From Gloeocapsopsis crepidinum LEGE 06123 (GTDB lineage Bacteria; Cyanobacteriota; Cyanobacteriia; Cyanobacteriales; Chroococcidiopsidaceae): a DNA stretch of 51,439 nt. Below the pieces are notes generated by a model, which ran no database searches, had not been told where the DNA came from, and worked only from the letters and a program-made list of their open reading frames with translations. Made by a program: the position numbers and the translations under genes. The DNA is taken from positions 1 through 51,439 of the forward strand of contig NZ_JADEWN010000041.1 of assembly GCF_015207655.1 (NCBI RefSeq). The letters are read 5' to 3'. This document shows positions 36,960 through 47,015 of the stretch, in pieces. Positions within the stretch are counted from its first letter, which is position 1. Every line of letters starts with the position of its first letter.

Positions 36960-38633
36960 ATGGCTGTATTACAGAAACTTTTGCTCTCTAAGCTGATTAA
37001 ATCTGTAAGCATTGCACTCTCTTTATTGTTGTTTCCAGTAACGGGAGTTCAAACTGCAGCAGTAGCAGCTGATCGCATTTATGCAACATATGGAGCTTTG
37101 GAGAGTTCGATAGAGATTGATAATTTGGTAGAGTTTGCTAAAACGGGTGAAATTGAAGGAGAATTAATCACCTACACCCGCCGACTTAACCCTACACAGT
37201 TGGCAAGGCTGAAACGCTTATTAACTGCACAAATCAATCTGAGTTCGGTGGCAATCTCCCAATTTCTTTACTCGCCAATTGGTGAAACTTTGTTACAACG
37301 ATTGGGACAAATCATTGAAACTGAAGCCGGACAACCAGGATTTTACGCAATTCGAGCAGCCGTAATATTAGCAGCGGCAAAAGAACCACAAGGCTTTACC
37401 TTACTCGATGTCTTGCGTGAGTTCCCAACCAACGGCATTCGAGTCGATCTGGTGCAAAGTCTAGAGATGGTAGAGGAATTACAAGCTCTCATCGAACGCA
37501 CAAACCAAGCGATCGCGCTTATACAAAAAGAATCGACCACCGCTGCTATCAATCAACAACCAGCTAATTTCTCTCAATTACCAGACTTGCGCCAAACAGG
37601 AATTTTTAGCTGGAATAAGCGCACGTTAAAACTTTATGACCGCAGTCGCAATCGTGCTTTTGTAACCGATGTTTATATTCCGCAGGCGTCGGGAGCCGCA
37701 AGTCAAGGAGAATTATATTTAGCCCCTGTAATCGTTATTTCCCACGGCTTAGGCTCAGACCGCAACACTTTTAAATATCTAGCCCAGCAGTTAGCCAGTT
37801 ATGGTTTTGTCGTTGCTGTTCCCTCGCATCCAAACAGTAATGCCGAACAATTGCGATCGCTGTTAAATGGTCGTACTAAAACTGTGACACCACCAAGCGA
37901 GTTTATTAATCGTCCTCTGGATGTTTCCTATTTACTTGATGTTTTGGCACAACTTGACCGCACCGACACGTCTTTTGCTCTCAATTTGCAACAAGTTGGA
38001 GTTGTGGGTCATTCCTTCGGCGGATATACGGCACTAGCTTTAGCAGGTGCTTCGCTAAATTTTGACCAACTCCAACAAGACTGTAAGAATCTAAATAATA
38101 CTTTTAATTTGTCGCGCTTGCTGCAGTGTCGAACGCTAGAACTACCGCACACTCAATATAATTTGCAGGATAAAAGAATCAAAGCAGCGATCGCCATTAA
38201 CCCAATTACAAGTAGTGTTTTTGGTCGAGACGGGTTAAGCCAAATTCAAATTCCGGTAACGATTGTAAGTAGTAGTGCAGATAAGGTTGCACCTGCTTTA
38301 CCCGAACAAATATTGCCCTTTACCTGGCTTACTGCCAAGAACAAATATCTCCTCTTATTCGCTGGTGGAACGCATTTTTCCGCCGCCGATAAATCCGATC
38401 CTGATACTGAACCTTTACCTATTCCCGAATCAGTTATTGGTCCAGAACCTGCGTTGGCTCGTCGTTATCTTAGAGCTTGGAGTGTGGCTTTTTTTGAAAC
38501 TTACATAGCAGGTTCGCAGCAATACCGCCCCTACCTGAGCGCTGACTATGCTCAGGCGATTAGTCAACCACCTCTATCTCTCAGCCTAGTGCAATCCTTA
38601 CCAGCGAATCAATTAGCTCAACTGATCGAGTAA
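36960..38633 (+). CDS. Exported alpha/beta hydrolase with DUF1400 N-terminal domain
   Basis: A 557-aa secreted hydrolase. It starts with a signal peptide (KSVSIALSLLLFPVTGVQTA, cut near AAVAA). An N-terminal helical DUF1400 domain of about 150 residues contains RRLNPTQLARLKRLL. The alpha/beta hydrolase domain has HGLGSDRNTF (oxyanion region), nucleophile Ser352 in VVGHSFGGYTAL, and catalytic His in GGTHFS. The substrate is unknown; relatives are described as lipases or dienelactone-hydrolase-like. ATG 36960 gives the signal peptide; the frame is open upstream to 36909 inside the TamB gene. Confidence 0.88.
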   Translation: MAVLQKLLLSKLIKSVSIALSLLLFPVTGVQTAAVAADRIYATYGALESSIEIDNLVEFAKTGEIEGELITYTRRLNPTQLARLKRLLTAQINLSSVAISQFLYSPIGETLLQRLGQIIETEAGQPGFYAIRAAVILAAAKEPQGFTLLDVLREFPTNGIRVDLVQSLEMVEELQALIERTNQAIALIQKESTTAAINQQPANFSQLPDLRQTGIFSWNKRTLKLYDRSRNRAFVTDVYIPQASGAASQGELYLAPVIVISHGLGSDRNTFKYLAQQLASYGFVVAVPSHPNSNAEQLRSLLNGRTKTVTPPSEFINRPLDVSYLLDVLAQLDRTDTSFALNLQQVGVVGHSFGGYTALALAGASLNFDQLQQDCKNLNNTFNLSRLLQCRTLELPHTQYNLQDKRIKAAIAINPITSSVFGRDGLSQIQIPVTIVSSSADKVAPALPEQILPFTWLTAKNKYLLLFAGGTHFSAADKSDPDTEPLPIPESVIGPEPALARRYLRAWSVAFFETYIAGSQQYRPYLSADYAQAISQPPLSLSLVQSLPANQLAQLIE

Positions 38634-38812
38634 TGTTTGAGTTACGCTCAATCAAAATCAAAGCTTTCAATTTTACTAATGAACTAATAGTTTAGACAGT
38701 TCTCTACTAGTTTTCCACTATTAGAGTTTATGCTCAAAGCCAAATTTGTTTTATAGTTAGTTCTGCTGAATTCAGTCAGCCAAAATTGGATTTTTATAAC
38801 TAAAACTTAATA

Positions 38813-40225
38813 ATGAGTAATCATAGCGATCGCCAGTCATCAATGCAAAATGATACCCAGAAGGAGAATAAAGCAGGAATACCAAAGCCGCCAAAAGGAG
38901 GCGATCGCTTCAAGTGGCTCGGTCCGAGCTTTTTGTGGATGCTTTCTGCGGCTGGTTCGGGAGAATTACTATTCACGCCGCGAATTGCTGCTTTATATGG
39001 CTACTCTCTGCTGTGGGCGCTACTTGCTGCCGTGATCTTGAAATGGTTCATTAATGGCGAGGTGGGGCGCTTTACAGTTTGTACAGGAGCAACAATTCTC
39101 GAAGGCTTCAAGCAACTTCCTGGTCCGAAAAACTGGTCAATTTGGCTAATTTTATTGCCACAAGCGGTGGTAGCAGTTTCTACAGTTGCTGGACTTTCAG
39201 GCGCTGCTGCCACAGCACTAGTTTTGATAACTGGGGGAACTGTTCAGGTATGGACAGTGATTATTATCGCTGTTACGGCGGCGATTGTTCTGTTTGGGCA
39301 ATACAATGTCGTAGAAAAAATCTCCTCTTATGTTGGCATTGCCCGCACAATTGCAGTGGTAGCAGCTGCAATTTTTGTTTTTCCCAGCTTTCGCCAATTA
39401 GCAAACGGCATAGTACCGCAAATTCCGCAAAACGTACAGTATCAAGAAATACTACCTTGGCTAGGGTTTATGCTAGCAGGTGCTGCTGGGTTAATGTGGT
39501 ACTCTTATTGGGTAGAAGCCAGAGGTTATGGTGCTGCTAGCGTTGAAGGTAGAGAAAGATTAGATCCTAAGCAACTCAATCGCGAAGAAAAGAAAAAGCT
39601 GCAAGGCTGGATGGGTCTAACTTTAATATCCAATACTTTAGCAGTAGTGGGTGCGCTGTTAGCGGCGCTGTCTTTTCTGATCCTTGGTGGTGAATTGCTG
39701 CGTCCGCAGGGACTTGTACCACGAGAAAATCAAGTGGCAGAGACTTTGGGGCGATTGTTAGGCGATATTTGGGGACCTTTTGGCTTTTGGTTTATGATTG
39801 CGATCGTGTTTATTACCTTCTGTAGCACCGTTCTTTCTGTAGAAGATGGTTTTGGGCGGATGTTTGCTGATGGCACGCAGATTCTTTTGCAAGGATTTGG
39901 GGTACGAGGGCGCTGGACAAATGAAAAGTTCTTGCAGCGCTTCTATATTATTGTGCTACTAGCAGCATTGCCGATCGCCGTTTATCTATTTTTCGGTCAA
40001 CCTGTGGGCTTATTGCAAACTGCAGGTGCAATTGAAGCTGCCCACATCCCGATTGTGACTGGACTCACCCTCTATCTAAATCATCGGATGTTACCAAAAG
40101 AATTGCGACCGTCAAAAATAATTTTTGCTGGAACAGTGATAGCTGGACTCTTCTTCGCTGTATTTGCCATTATTTATTTGCTTCAGTTGCTTGGATTTAT
40201 TGGGACGGGAAGCTCATCGGGCTGA
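38813..40225 (+). CDS. Nramp-related membrane transporter lacking the DPGN/MPH metal site
   Basis: A 470-aa polytopic protein with about eleven membrane segments, related to Nramp divalent-metal transporters by overall pattern (GPSFLWMLSAAGSGELLFTP in helix 1, WFINGEVGRFTVCTG in helix 2-3). Canonical Nramps have DPGN in helix 1 and MPH in helix 6. Here the first is AGSG and the second region reads LMWYSYW, so the Asp, Asn and Pro-His are missing. It may transport a different ion (Mg or other), but this is inference. It precedes a ZIP transporter at 30 bp, suggesting a metal-transport operon. Confidence 0.78.
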   Translation: MSNHSDRQSSMQNDTQKENKAGIPKPPKGGDRFKWLGPSFLWMLSAAGSGELLFTPRIAALYGYSLLWALLAAVILKWFINGEVGRFTVCTGATILEGFKQLPGPKNWSIWLILLPQAVVAVSTVAGLSGAAATALVLITGGTVQVWTVIIIAVTAAIVLFGQYNVVEKISSYVGIARTIAVVAAAIFVFPSFRQLANGIVPQIPQNVQYQEILPWLGFMLAGAAGLMWYSYWVEARGYGAASVEGRERLDPKQLNREEKKKLQGWMGLTLISNTLAVVGALLAALSFLILGGELLRPQGLVPRENQVAETLGRLLGDIWGPFGFWFMIAIVFITFCSTVLSVEDGFGRMFADGTQILLQGFGVRGRWTNEKFLQRFYIIVLLAALPIAVYLFFGQPVGLLQTAGAIEAAHIPIVTGLTLYLNHRMLPKELRPSKIIFAGTVIAGLFFAVFAIIYLLQLLGFIGTGSSSG

Positions 40226-40255
40226 AGCCTATTATTTCGTGTTGGGAGCAGCCTT

Positions 40256-40990
40256 GTGAAAGAGTACCTAATCGCTCTAGCTTTGTCCGCCTTACCCGCA
40301 ATTGGTAACTTTATTGGAGGTTTGATTGCAGAGTACTATCGCGTCTCAACACGCCTTTTGAGTCTGGCATTGCATGGCGCGGGCGGCATTGTGTTAGCAG
40401 TGGTAGGAGTAGAATTGATGCCTCAGATCCTGCAAGCTAACCCTCCTTGGGTCGTCATTTTGTGCTTTTTCGCGGGTGGTGCTTTCTTTGTTGCTTTAGA
40501 CCAAGCAATTCATCTGGTACAAACTCGTTTAGGAAAAGCTCAAGGTAATACAGCAGCTTGGGCAATCTTCTTCGGTGTTGCTGTAGATCTATTTAGCGAC
40601 GGCTTAATGATCGGTACTGGTTCTACAATTGCGCTGAGTTTAGGAACCTTACTAGCTCTCGGTCAAGTCAGCGCTGACATTCCTGAAGGGTTTGCCACTA
40701 TTGCTACCTTCAAGCGCCAAGGAATTTCCCGCCGCAACCGTCAGCTATTATCTGCATCCTTCTTCTTCCCAATCTTTTTGGGGACAACCATTGGCTACTG
40801 GGCAGTTCGAGGTCAGTCTCTATTGCTTCAACTAGGGCTGCTTGCCTTTACTGCTGGCATCCTCACCACAGTAGTCGTAGAAGAAATGATTCCCGAAGCG
40901 CACGAACATAGCCAAGATACGTACTTGGACACTCTTATATTTCTGGGTGGATTCTCACTTTTCGCTCTAGTTTCCGTTTATTTTAGCTAA
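40256..40990 (+). CDS. ZIP-family metal transporter
   Basis: A 244-aa eight-helix ZIP protein. Helix 4-like FFGVAVDLFSDGLMIGTGS and helix 5-like GQVSADIPEGFATIATFKRQ carry the metal-site residues. In canonical ZIPs helix 4 has HNxxDG; here it is VDLFSDG, with Asp in place of His. The terminal VVEEMIPEAHEHSQDT contributes another His/Glu cluster. Start is GTG 40256. It is expected to move Zn, Fe or similar ions. It follows the Nramp-related gene. Confidence 0.85.
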   Translation: MKEYLIALALSALPAIGNFIGGLIAEYYRVSTRLLSLALHGAGGIVLAVVGVELMPQILQANPPWVVILCFFAGGAFFVALDQAIHLVQTRLGKAQGNTAAWAIFFGVAVDLFSDGLMIGTGSTIALSLGTLLALGQVSADIPEGFATIATFKRQGISRRNRQLLSASFFFPIFLGTTIGYWAVRGQSLLLQLGLLAFTAGILTTVVVEEMIPEAHEHSQDTYLDTLIFLGGFSLFALVSVYFS

Positions 40991-41038
40991 GTTAATCATT
41001 TGAATACAAGCAGCTAACTTCTACATAAGGCGATCGCA

Positions 41039-41899
41039 ATGACTTTATCTACCAAACCTTTCTCTAACCGTATTGCAGTTGTTTTTGACTTTGACGACAC
41101 CCTTGTACCGGATACCGTCGATAGTTTATTAGAAAGTCTGGATATTGACGCTTTGAAGTTTCGCCAAGAACGAATTCAGCCTTTAGTTGAAAGCGGTTGG
41201 GATAAGATTCTAGCGCGATTCTATGCTCTGATTGAGGAATCAAAACGCCAAGGCAACCGGATTACCAAGGAATATATTGCTGGTTTTGGCGAACAGTTAC
41301 AGCCGTTTGATGGCGTGACTCAAATGTTTGATCGCCTGCGACAAAGCGCCTACCAAATTAATCCTGAAGTAGAAGTTGAATTTTACCTAATTACTTGCGG
41401 CATGGTAGAAATTGCTCGTTGTAATTGCATTGCGCCTCATTTTAAAGGCATGTGGGGGTGTGAGTTCTCTTATGGCGAAGATGGTGGGATTGAGTTTTTG
41501 AAAAAGATTGTTACCCATACTGAGAAAACCCGCTATCTCTTTCAAATAGCAAAAGGAATTGAGCATCATCAAGATGACGGGAAATCTTTTGTTTATCGAG
41601 ACGTAGCGACTGAGGAACTTTATATTCCACTGACACAGACAATCTATGTTGGCGATGGCGAGTCAGATATTCCCTGCTTTTCGTTACTCAATCAAGAACA
41701 GGGTACGGCGATCGCGCTTTATAAAAATCAGACACCAAAAGAATGGGGACGAGAGTTAGACCTAACTCAAAGCCAACGGGTTGCAAATCTCACACCCGTC
41801 GATTACAGCGAAAATTCTGAACTTATGCGATCGCTAACGCTAGCTGTAGAGAGTATATGCAAACAAATTTCTCTACGTCAACTGAGCGTTGGTGAGTAA
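41039..41899 (+). CDS. HAD-superfamily hydrolase
   Basis: A 286-aa haloacid-dehalogenase-type phosphatase. Motif I is VVFDFDDTLVPD (nucleophile D17, acid D19). Motif II/III are represented by YLITCGMVEIARCN, and motif IV is YVGDGESDIPCFS. The cap, about residues 30-110, is alpha-helical. The substrate cannot be told. It is 48 bp before a GH13 gene on the same strand, and a sugar-phosphate role could be imagined, but nothing in the sequence proves it. Confidence 0.85.
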   Translation: MTLSTKPFSNRIAVVFDFDDTLVPDTVDSLLESLDIDALKFRQERIQPLVESGWDKILARFYALIEESKRQGNRITKEYIAGFGEQLQPFDGVTQMFDRLRQSAYQINPEVEVEFYLITCGMVEIARCNCIAPHFKGMWGCEFSYGEDGGIEFLKKIVTHTEKTRYLFQIAKGIEHHQDDGKSFVYRDVATEELYIPLTQTIYVGDGESDIPCFSLLNQEQGTAIALYKNQTPKEWGRELDLTQSQRVANLTPVDYSENSELMRSLTLAVESICKQISLRQLSVGE

Positions 41900-41947
41900 T
41901 CGAACACTTAAGATTTTGCACTTCATACTTTGTAAGAGGTTGGGAAA

Positions 41948-43579
41948 GTGGATGCAATAAAAAAATTGTGGTATAAAAACGCGATTGTTTATTCCCTAGA
42001 CGTCGAAACTTTCATGGACTCTGACGGTGATGGAATTGGTGACTTTCAGGGGCTGACTAAGTGCTTAGATCATTTATCGGGAATTGGAATTACCTGTCTG
42101 TGGCTATTGCCGTTTTATCCCTCTCCCAACCGCGACAACGGGTATGACGTGATGGATTATTACAATGTCGATCCCAGACTAGGAACGCTAGGTGATTTTG
42201 TTGAGTTCATGCACCAAGCACGAGAACGAGGAATTCGAGTTATAGTCGATCTTGTCGTCAACCATACCTCTATCCAACATCCTTGGTTTCAAGCAGCGCG
42301 AAAAGATAAACATTCTAAGTATCGCGATTTTTATGTATGGTCGGAAAATCCGCCTAAATTTGAGCCAAAACTGCTGATGTTTCCTAATGTGGAAGATAGC
42401 ATTTGGGAGTACGATGCACAGGCAGGAGCATACTACTTACACCATTTCTACAAAGAACAGCCAGATTTGAATATTTCTAACCCTGCTGTGAGAGAAGAAA
42501 TCTGCAAAATTATGGGTTTCTGGCTGGAACTTGGCGTGTCTGGTTTTCGGATCGATGCTGCTCCTTTTTTAATTAAGGGAATTGGCATCAAAAGTGCAGA
42601 TCGGGAAGATTTACAAGGTTTCCTATCCGAGATGCGAGAGTTTGTCTCTTCGCGTCGGGGTGATGCGGTGCTATTAGCGGAAGCAAATGTCCCACCAGAG
42701 CAAATTTCTGCCTACTTTGGTAAGGGAGACAAAATGCATATGCTGTTCAATTTTCTGCTGAATCAGTATATGTTCCTGGCGTTGGCACGTAGAGAAGCTT
42801 GCATACTACAAGATGGACTGAAAACTCTTCCCGATTTACCTGGTATTTGCCAGTGGCTTAACTTTGTGCGTCACCATGACGAATTAGCACTCGATCGCCT
42901 CAGTCAAACTCAACAAGAAGAAGTCTTTCAAGCTTTTGCCCCTGATGAAAATATGCGGATTTATGAGCATGGGATTCGCCGTCGCTTACCACCGATGATG
43001 AATGGCGAACGCCGTCGGATAGAATTAGTCTACAGTTTGATGTTTAGCTTACCTGGTACGCCTTTACTGCGCTACGGTGAAGAGATTGGCATGGGTGAAG
43101 ACTTATCGCTACCTGGTAGAAATAGCGTCCGTACGCCGATGCAATGGAGCGATGCACCCAACGGTGGTTTCTCTAATGCTCCTGCTAATGCTCTTGTGCG
43201 ATCGGTGATTGCAGAAGGAGAGTACGGGTATCAGCGAGTGAATGTTGCTACTGAGCAGCGCGATCCCAACTCATTAATCAATTGGATGGAGCGCCTCATT
43301 CGTACCCGCAAGCAATGCCAAGAGTTAGGCATAGGTTCGTGGCAGATTTTAGAAACAGACGAACCATGTGTCTTCGCCCACTGCTGCGAGTCGCAACGAG
43401 CAGTGGTTGTGTTGCATAACTTAGCGGACAGAGCGTGTAGTGTAACGCTTAAATTGCAGGATGACAAATGTTTGATTGATGTATTTGGCGATCGCCAGTA
43501 CGAACCCCTAAACAATGATTCTGGTTCTATTCCTCTAGAAGCATATGGCTATCGTTGGTTTTGGATGAACCAGATGTAG
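41948..43579 (+). CDS. GH13 alpha-glucosidase / trehalose-synthase-like enzyme
   Basis: A 543-aa GH13 enzyme with start GTG 41948. The (beta/alpha)8 domain shows NRDNGYDVMDYYNVDPRLGT, IVDLVVNHTS, catalytic nucleophile D203 (SGFRIDAAPF), acid/base E245 (VLLAEANV) and transition-state Asp D311 (NFVRHHDEL). The sequence order resembles trehalose synthase and related alpha-glucosyl transferases (GH13_16), and a C-terminal beta domain (HNLADRACSVTLKL) follows. Trehalose or sucrose metabolism in stress is possible; the exact reaction is uncertain. Confidence 0.87.
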   Translation: MDAIKKLWYKNAIVYSLDVETFMDSDGDGIGDFQGLTKCLDHLSGIGITCLWLLPFYPSPNRDNGYDVMDYYNVDPRLGTLGDFVEFMHQARERGIRVIVDLVVNHTSIQHPWFQAARKDKHSKYRDFYVWSENPPKFEPKLLMFPNVEDSIWEYDAQAGAYYLHHFYKEQPDLNISNPAVREEICKIMGFWLELGVSGFRIDAAPFLIKGIGIKSADREDLQGFLSEMREFVSSRRGDAVLLAEANVPPEQISAYFGKGDKMHMLFNFLLNQYMFLALARREACILQDGLKTLPDLPGICQWLNFVRHHDELALDRLSQTQQEEVFQAFAPDENMRIYEHGIRRRLPPMMNGERRRIELVYSLMFSLPGTPLLRYGEEIGMGEDLSLPGRNSVRTPMQWSDAPNGGFSNAPANALVRSVIAEGEYGYQRVNVATEQRDPNSLINWMERLIRTRKQCQELGIGSWQILETDEPCVFAHCCESQRAVVVLHNLADRACSVTLKLQDDKCLIDVFGDRQYEPLNNDSGSIPLEAYGYRWFWMNQM

Positions 43580-43630
43580 CAATACTCAAATTGATGGGTT
43601 GCCATTGAGTGAGCCATCGCTCCTCGTCAT

Positions 43631-44956
43631 CTAAAGTACTTTTATCACTGCTTGATATCGCTTTTCAATATCTTTTTTATCTAATTCTTGAGAAACGCTA
43701 TTGCAACTATCATGCTTAATCATTTCGGCATGACGGCGCAGTGCTGCAAGGTTTCTGGGGTTTTTGGTACGAAGAGCAATGGTTGCGATCGCTTCCAGTA
43801 AACGAACAGTCACAGCAACGTCCGAGGTACTATACTGTCGAATTTGGTTAAAGGCAGCATCAGTTAGCCCTGCAAACGTCACTGGTTGGGCAATGACGCG
43901 CAGGTTGTCTTTGTCATCGTAGCGGTAGGGAGAGGGGAAATCTCGCCCTGCAAGGCGCGACAATCCGGCACTTAATCGGTCAATACACCGAATGGCAGTA
44001 AATGGATCGTTGACGGCGGGAGAAATCGCACGTAGAGCAATTTCAACTAATTGATGAATCGGAAACTCTACATCCTGTTGCTCGGTGCGTTCTTTACCCA
44101 GAATAAAAGCATCTCGAAGCTCTTTGATAAGTTTTTGGTTGACCTGTTCCTTAGGATAGACCATGACTAACTCGCTACCCTGGACGACGAACTTGCCTGG
44201 TCGAAATTCTAAACGCACTAGCAACTCATTCTCAGAGGCAATCTGCATTAGCTTGTCATCGTCAATCGCTTGTAAATAACCGCTACTATTTGCCTTAATC
44301 GGGTATGCATCTACATCAAAATTTGTGGGGATTTCTACCACTCGCTGCCCAATTTGAGACAAGCTTTTTCCGATTTTTTCGGGAAATAATCGCTCTATAG
44401 CACGGTCGAGATCGGTACTAACCTCTGAGATCACGTGTGATGCTTGAATGATAGTGGAGGCGTGATGAATAAAATAGATCAGCAAACTGATGCTTGCGAT
44501 CGCGAGTATTAAAGCGACTGTCACCGACATCTGCGGCACAAAGAAAGTGTAATCGTCTCCTTCTCCCCTGACTGTCCGCAGAACAAGCAAGCAGTAGATA
44601 AATGTACCAATAAATGTTCCTAGTACAACTTGATTACCAACATCCTGCATAAAGTTACGCAGTAAGCGGGGACCAAAATTAGAAGCGGCTAGTTGCAAAG
44701 CCACTATTGTAATTGAAAAGGCAGTACCCGCAACAGTAATGACAGAACCAGCAATGGCTGAAAGTACTGCTCTGGCTCCATCTGTCCCGCCTGTATACAT
44801 CCAGCCCCACTTTTCTAGGGGACCATAATATCCTGCTCGGTCAAGTGTCAATATTGTCAAAGCCAAGGCGATCGCGATTACTACAATAACTGCTGGCAAG
44901 AACAAGTAGCTCGATTGGAGTGAGTTCCAGAATTTAGCAATTTTGACGTTTTTCAT
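43631..44956 (-). CDS. DUF2254 membrane protein
   Basis: A 441-aa membrane protein of the DUF2254 family. Four or so membrane segments lie in residues 15-170 (LFLPAVIVVIAIALALTILT etc.), with the diagnostic FSITIVALQLAASNFGPRLL. The soluble C-terminal part (residues 190-430) contains VDAYPIKANSSGYLQAID and AISPAVNDPFTAIRC. Function unknown. It overlaps the upstream MscS gene as ATGA, so the two probably act together in membrane or osmotic stress. Confidence 0.87.
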   Translation of the reverse strand: MKNVKIAKFWNSLQSSYLFLPAVIVVIAIALALTILTLDRAGYYGPLEKWGWMYTGGTDGARAVLSAIAGSVITVAGTAFSITIVALQLAASNFGPRLLRNFMQDVGNQVVLGTFIGTFIYCLLVLRTVRGEGDDYTFFVPQMSVTVALILAIASISLLIYFIHHASTIIQASHVISEVSTDLDRAIERLFPEKIGKSLSQIGQRVVEIPTNFDVDAYPIKANSSGYLQAIDDDKLMQIASENELLVRLEFRPGKFVVQGSELVMVYPKEQVNQKLIKELRDAFILGKERTEQQDVEFPIHQLVEIALRAISPAVNDPFTAIRCIDRLSAGLSRLAGRDFPSPYRYDDKDNLRVIAQPVTFAGLTDAAFNQIRQYSTSDVAVTVRLLEAIATIALRTKNPRNLAALRRHAEMIKHDSCNSVSQELDKKDIEKRYQAVIKVL

Positions 44957-45972
44957 TTGCCATCGTCCGCAGTTAGATTTTGGTTGCTGCTATCACCGTT
45001 TTTTGAGGCTCGAATTTCAGCTAACCGCTTGAGAGAATCGCTAATACTACGTGATTTCGGTACTTCTTGATTGCCAGCAGGCCATCCTTCACGCTGACGA
45101 TTGCGATCTCCATCTGTCTCTTCAGTTTGGTCGTGAAATAGGATTTGGCGTGTTGGGAAGGGTAGATCAATACCATGAGCAGTCAGCTTATTCTTGATTG
45201 CTGCTAAAACTTTATCTCTTGCATCAAGACTATCTGCCCGCCGAGGCGGTTTTATCCACCACCGGACACGAATATTCACGGTACTTTCAGCTAGCTCCAT
45301 TACCAGCACGTCAGCAGCGGGGTCTTTCAAGACTTCATCTACGCTATGGACTGCCTCAAGCATCAACCGCTTTGCCTCTTTGATGTCGTCGCTGTACCCA
45401 ATACCGACATCATATTCCAAACGGCGGTTCTCAAAGGCGGTATTAACTGTAACCGAATTCGTAAATAGTTCGGAGTTAGGAATAACAATTCGACGACCAT
45501 CGTAGGTTCTAATTGTCGTAGCGCGCGTTTCGATGTTTTCTACCGTTCCTTCAAAGCCTTTAAAGACAATTTGATCTTCAATTTTGAATGGTTCAGTCAA
45601 AAGAATCAGAATTCCAGCTAAGAAGTTTTGCAGAATGTCGCGGAACGCAAAACCAATTGCTACACCACTAATACCGAGTAGCTGTACTAAATCTCCGGCT
45701 CTAAATGTGGGGACAACAATTGATAGTGCAACAAATAAGCCTAGGAGAATTACAGTTCCCTGAGCTAATCGCCCTAACACCATACCTAAATTTCGTGCTT
45801 GCCGATGCCTACGAGTGAGGCGTTTTACTAATAACTTCAACCAGCGAGCAGCAAAGAAAAATAGAATAAAAACAATAAGTGCCAAGACGATGTTTGGCAG
45901 CATGACAATAAAGCTGTTGATTAGTCCTCCAATTTTGTCCCATGCTGCTGTTATTGCTGCCTGAATATTCAT
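44953..45972 (-). CDS. MscS-family mechanosensitive channel
   Basis: A 339-aa small-conductance mechanosensitive channel with three membrane helices in the first 120 residues. The pore helix is LGISGVAIGFAFRDILQNF, then the middle-beta domain with DQIVFKGFEGTVENIETRAT and the NSELFTNSVTV strand, and an alpha/beta domain ending near LPFPTRQILFHD. The C-terminal 50 residues are charged and probably disordered. It is first in a two-gene unit with DUF2254. Confidence 0.92.
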   Translation of the reverse strand: MNIQAAITAAWDKIGGLINSFIVMLPNIVLALIVFILFFFAARWLKLLVKRLTRRHRQARNLGMVLGRLAQGTVILLGLFVALSIVVPTFRAGDLVQLLGISGVAIGFAFRDILQNFLAGILILLTEPFKIEDQIVFKGFEGTVENIETRATTIRTYDGRRIVIPNSELFTNSVTVNTAFENRRLEYDVGIGYSDDIKEAKRLMLEAVHSVDEVLKDPAADVLVMELAESTVNIRVRWWIKPPRRADSLDARDKVLAAIKNKLTAHGIDLPFPTRQILFHDQTEETDGDRNRQREGWPAGNQEVPKSRSISDSLKRLAEIRASKNGDSSNQNLTADDGK

Positions 45973-47015
45973 AGCTGTTTATCCTAATACCTAAATTTAG
46001 ATTTTGCATCTTAGAGTTTGGACTAGCAATGCCTCACCTTCAATAGTGTAAATTTATACATATTAGAATAGTATTATCACTTATAAAATAATCATTTTAA
46101 TGAGATAATGCAAAGTTAAAATCTACCTTGAGTAAGGAAAAACTACTTCTGATAAACTCTAACTTTGAAAGTGCGAGAGATAGCCACCAGCAAGATTAGC
46201 TAAAACATATTTTAACTAGATGAAGGAAGCGGATTAATACTGTAATTTTTTTGTAATACTAAGGCTATTCTCAATCTGAAGTGGAGAAAAACCTAAAAGC
46301 ATGAAGCTGACCGTCCCATTTTCACAACTTTGGTATAGTAATATTTAGATACAAAAAGGTATGTTTTTAGACATTGCTAATGTGAAAAATCTGCTCTGTA
46401 GAATTATAAAGCAGCCTGCTAGCGCTGTAATTTTAGGTCGTCCTAAACGAGTAAAAACGTAAGTCTAGAGAAAACCACATCAGAGCTAATCTGATTTACC
46501 TACGCTACTAAACGACTCGACTTGTGAAGAATGGAATTGATAGCAAAACTTCAAATACAAAGCTTGTAGCAAGCAATTTGTTCAGTACAATCGCAGTAAA
46601 AAAGTGAATTGATTAGCTCAGCATTATACTGTCTTTAAATAGTAAAGTGCGTTGCGCGATCGCGTTTACAATTTAGCTCCTGTTGAAAAGCTTTTCTAAA
46701 CCGTAACTACGACGTACAACGCCAGTAATTGATTGAATTAAGAGATGAGTTATGAACTACAGTTAAGTAGATTTAACTGCCTTTGTCTTAAAGTTAGCCC
46801 TAGATAGTGGAAAAGTCGGGGAGATTTAAGTAAAAATTTCAAAAAATGAGTTGTGCAATTCAGCTAGCCGCAGCAACTTACTGAGTACTTAAATGAACTT
46901 TATTTGCAAATCTTTTTGCTCTTCAGTAGTTAAGAAGATGAATAGTTAACAATATTGATAGGTTAGAGTTGCAGTACGTGCTATTTGAATAAAATATGTA
47001 CTTTGCAATTATTAT
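45973..47015. other. 1.04-kb gene-free AT-rich spacer
   Basis: This is one of the longest stretches without a protein gene in the window. No open frame of quality, tRNA or rRNA is visible. A small hairpin TTTAGG-TCGT-CCTAAA lies at 46432-46447. It separates divergently placed minus-strand units (MscS/DUF2254 to the left, antiporter cluster to the right). Confidence 0.6.
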
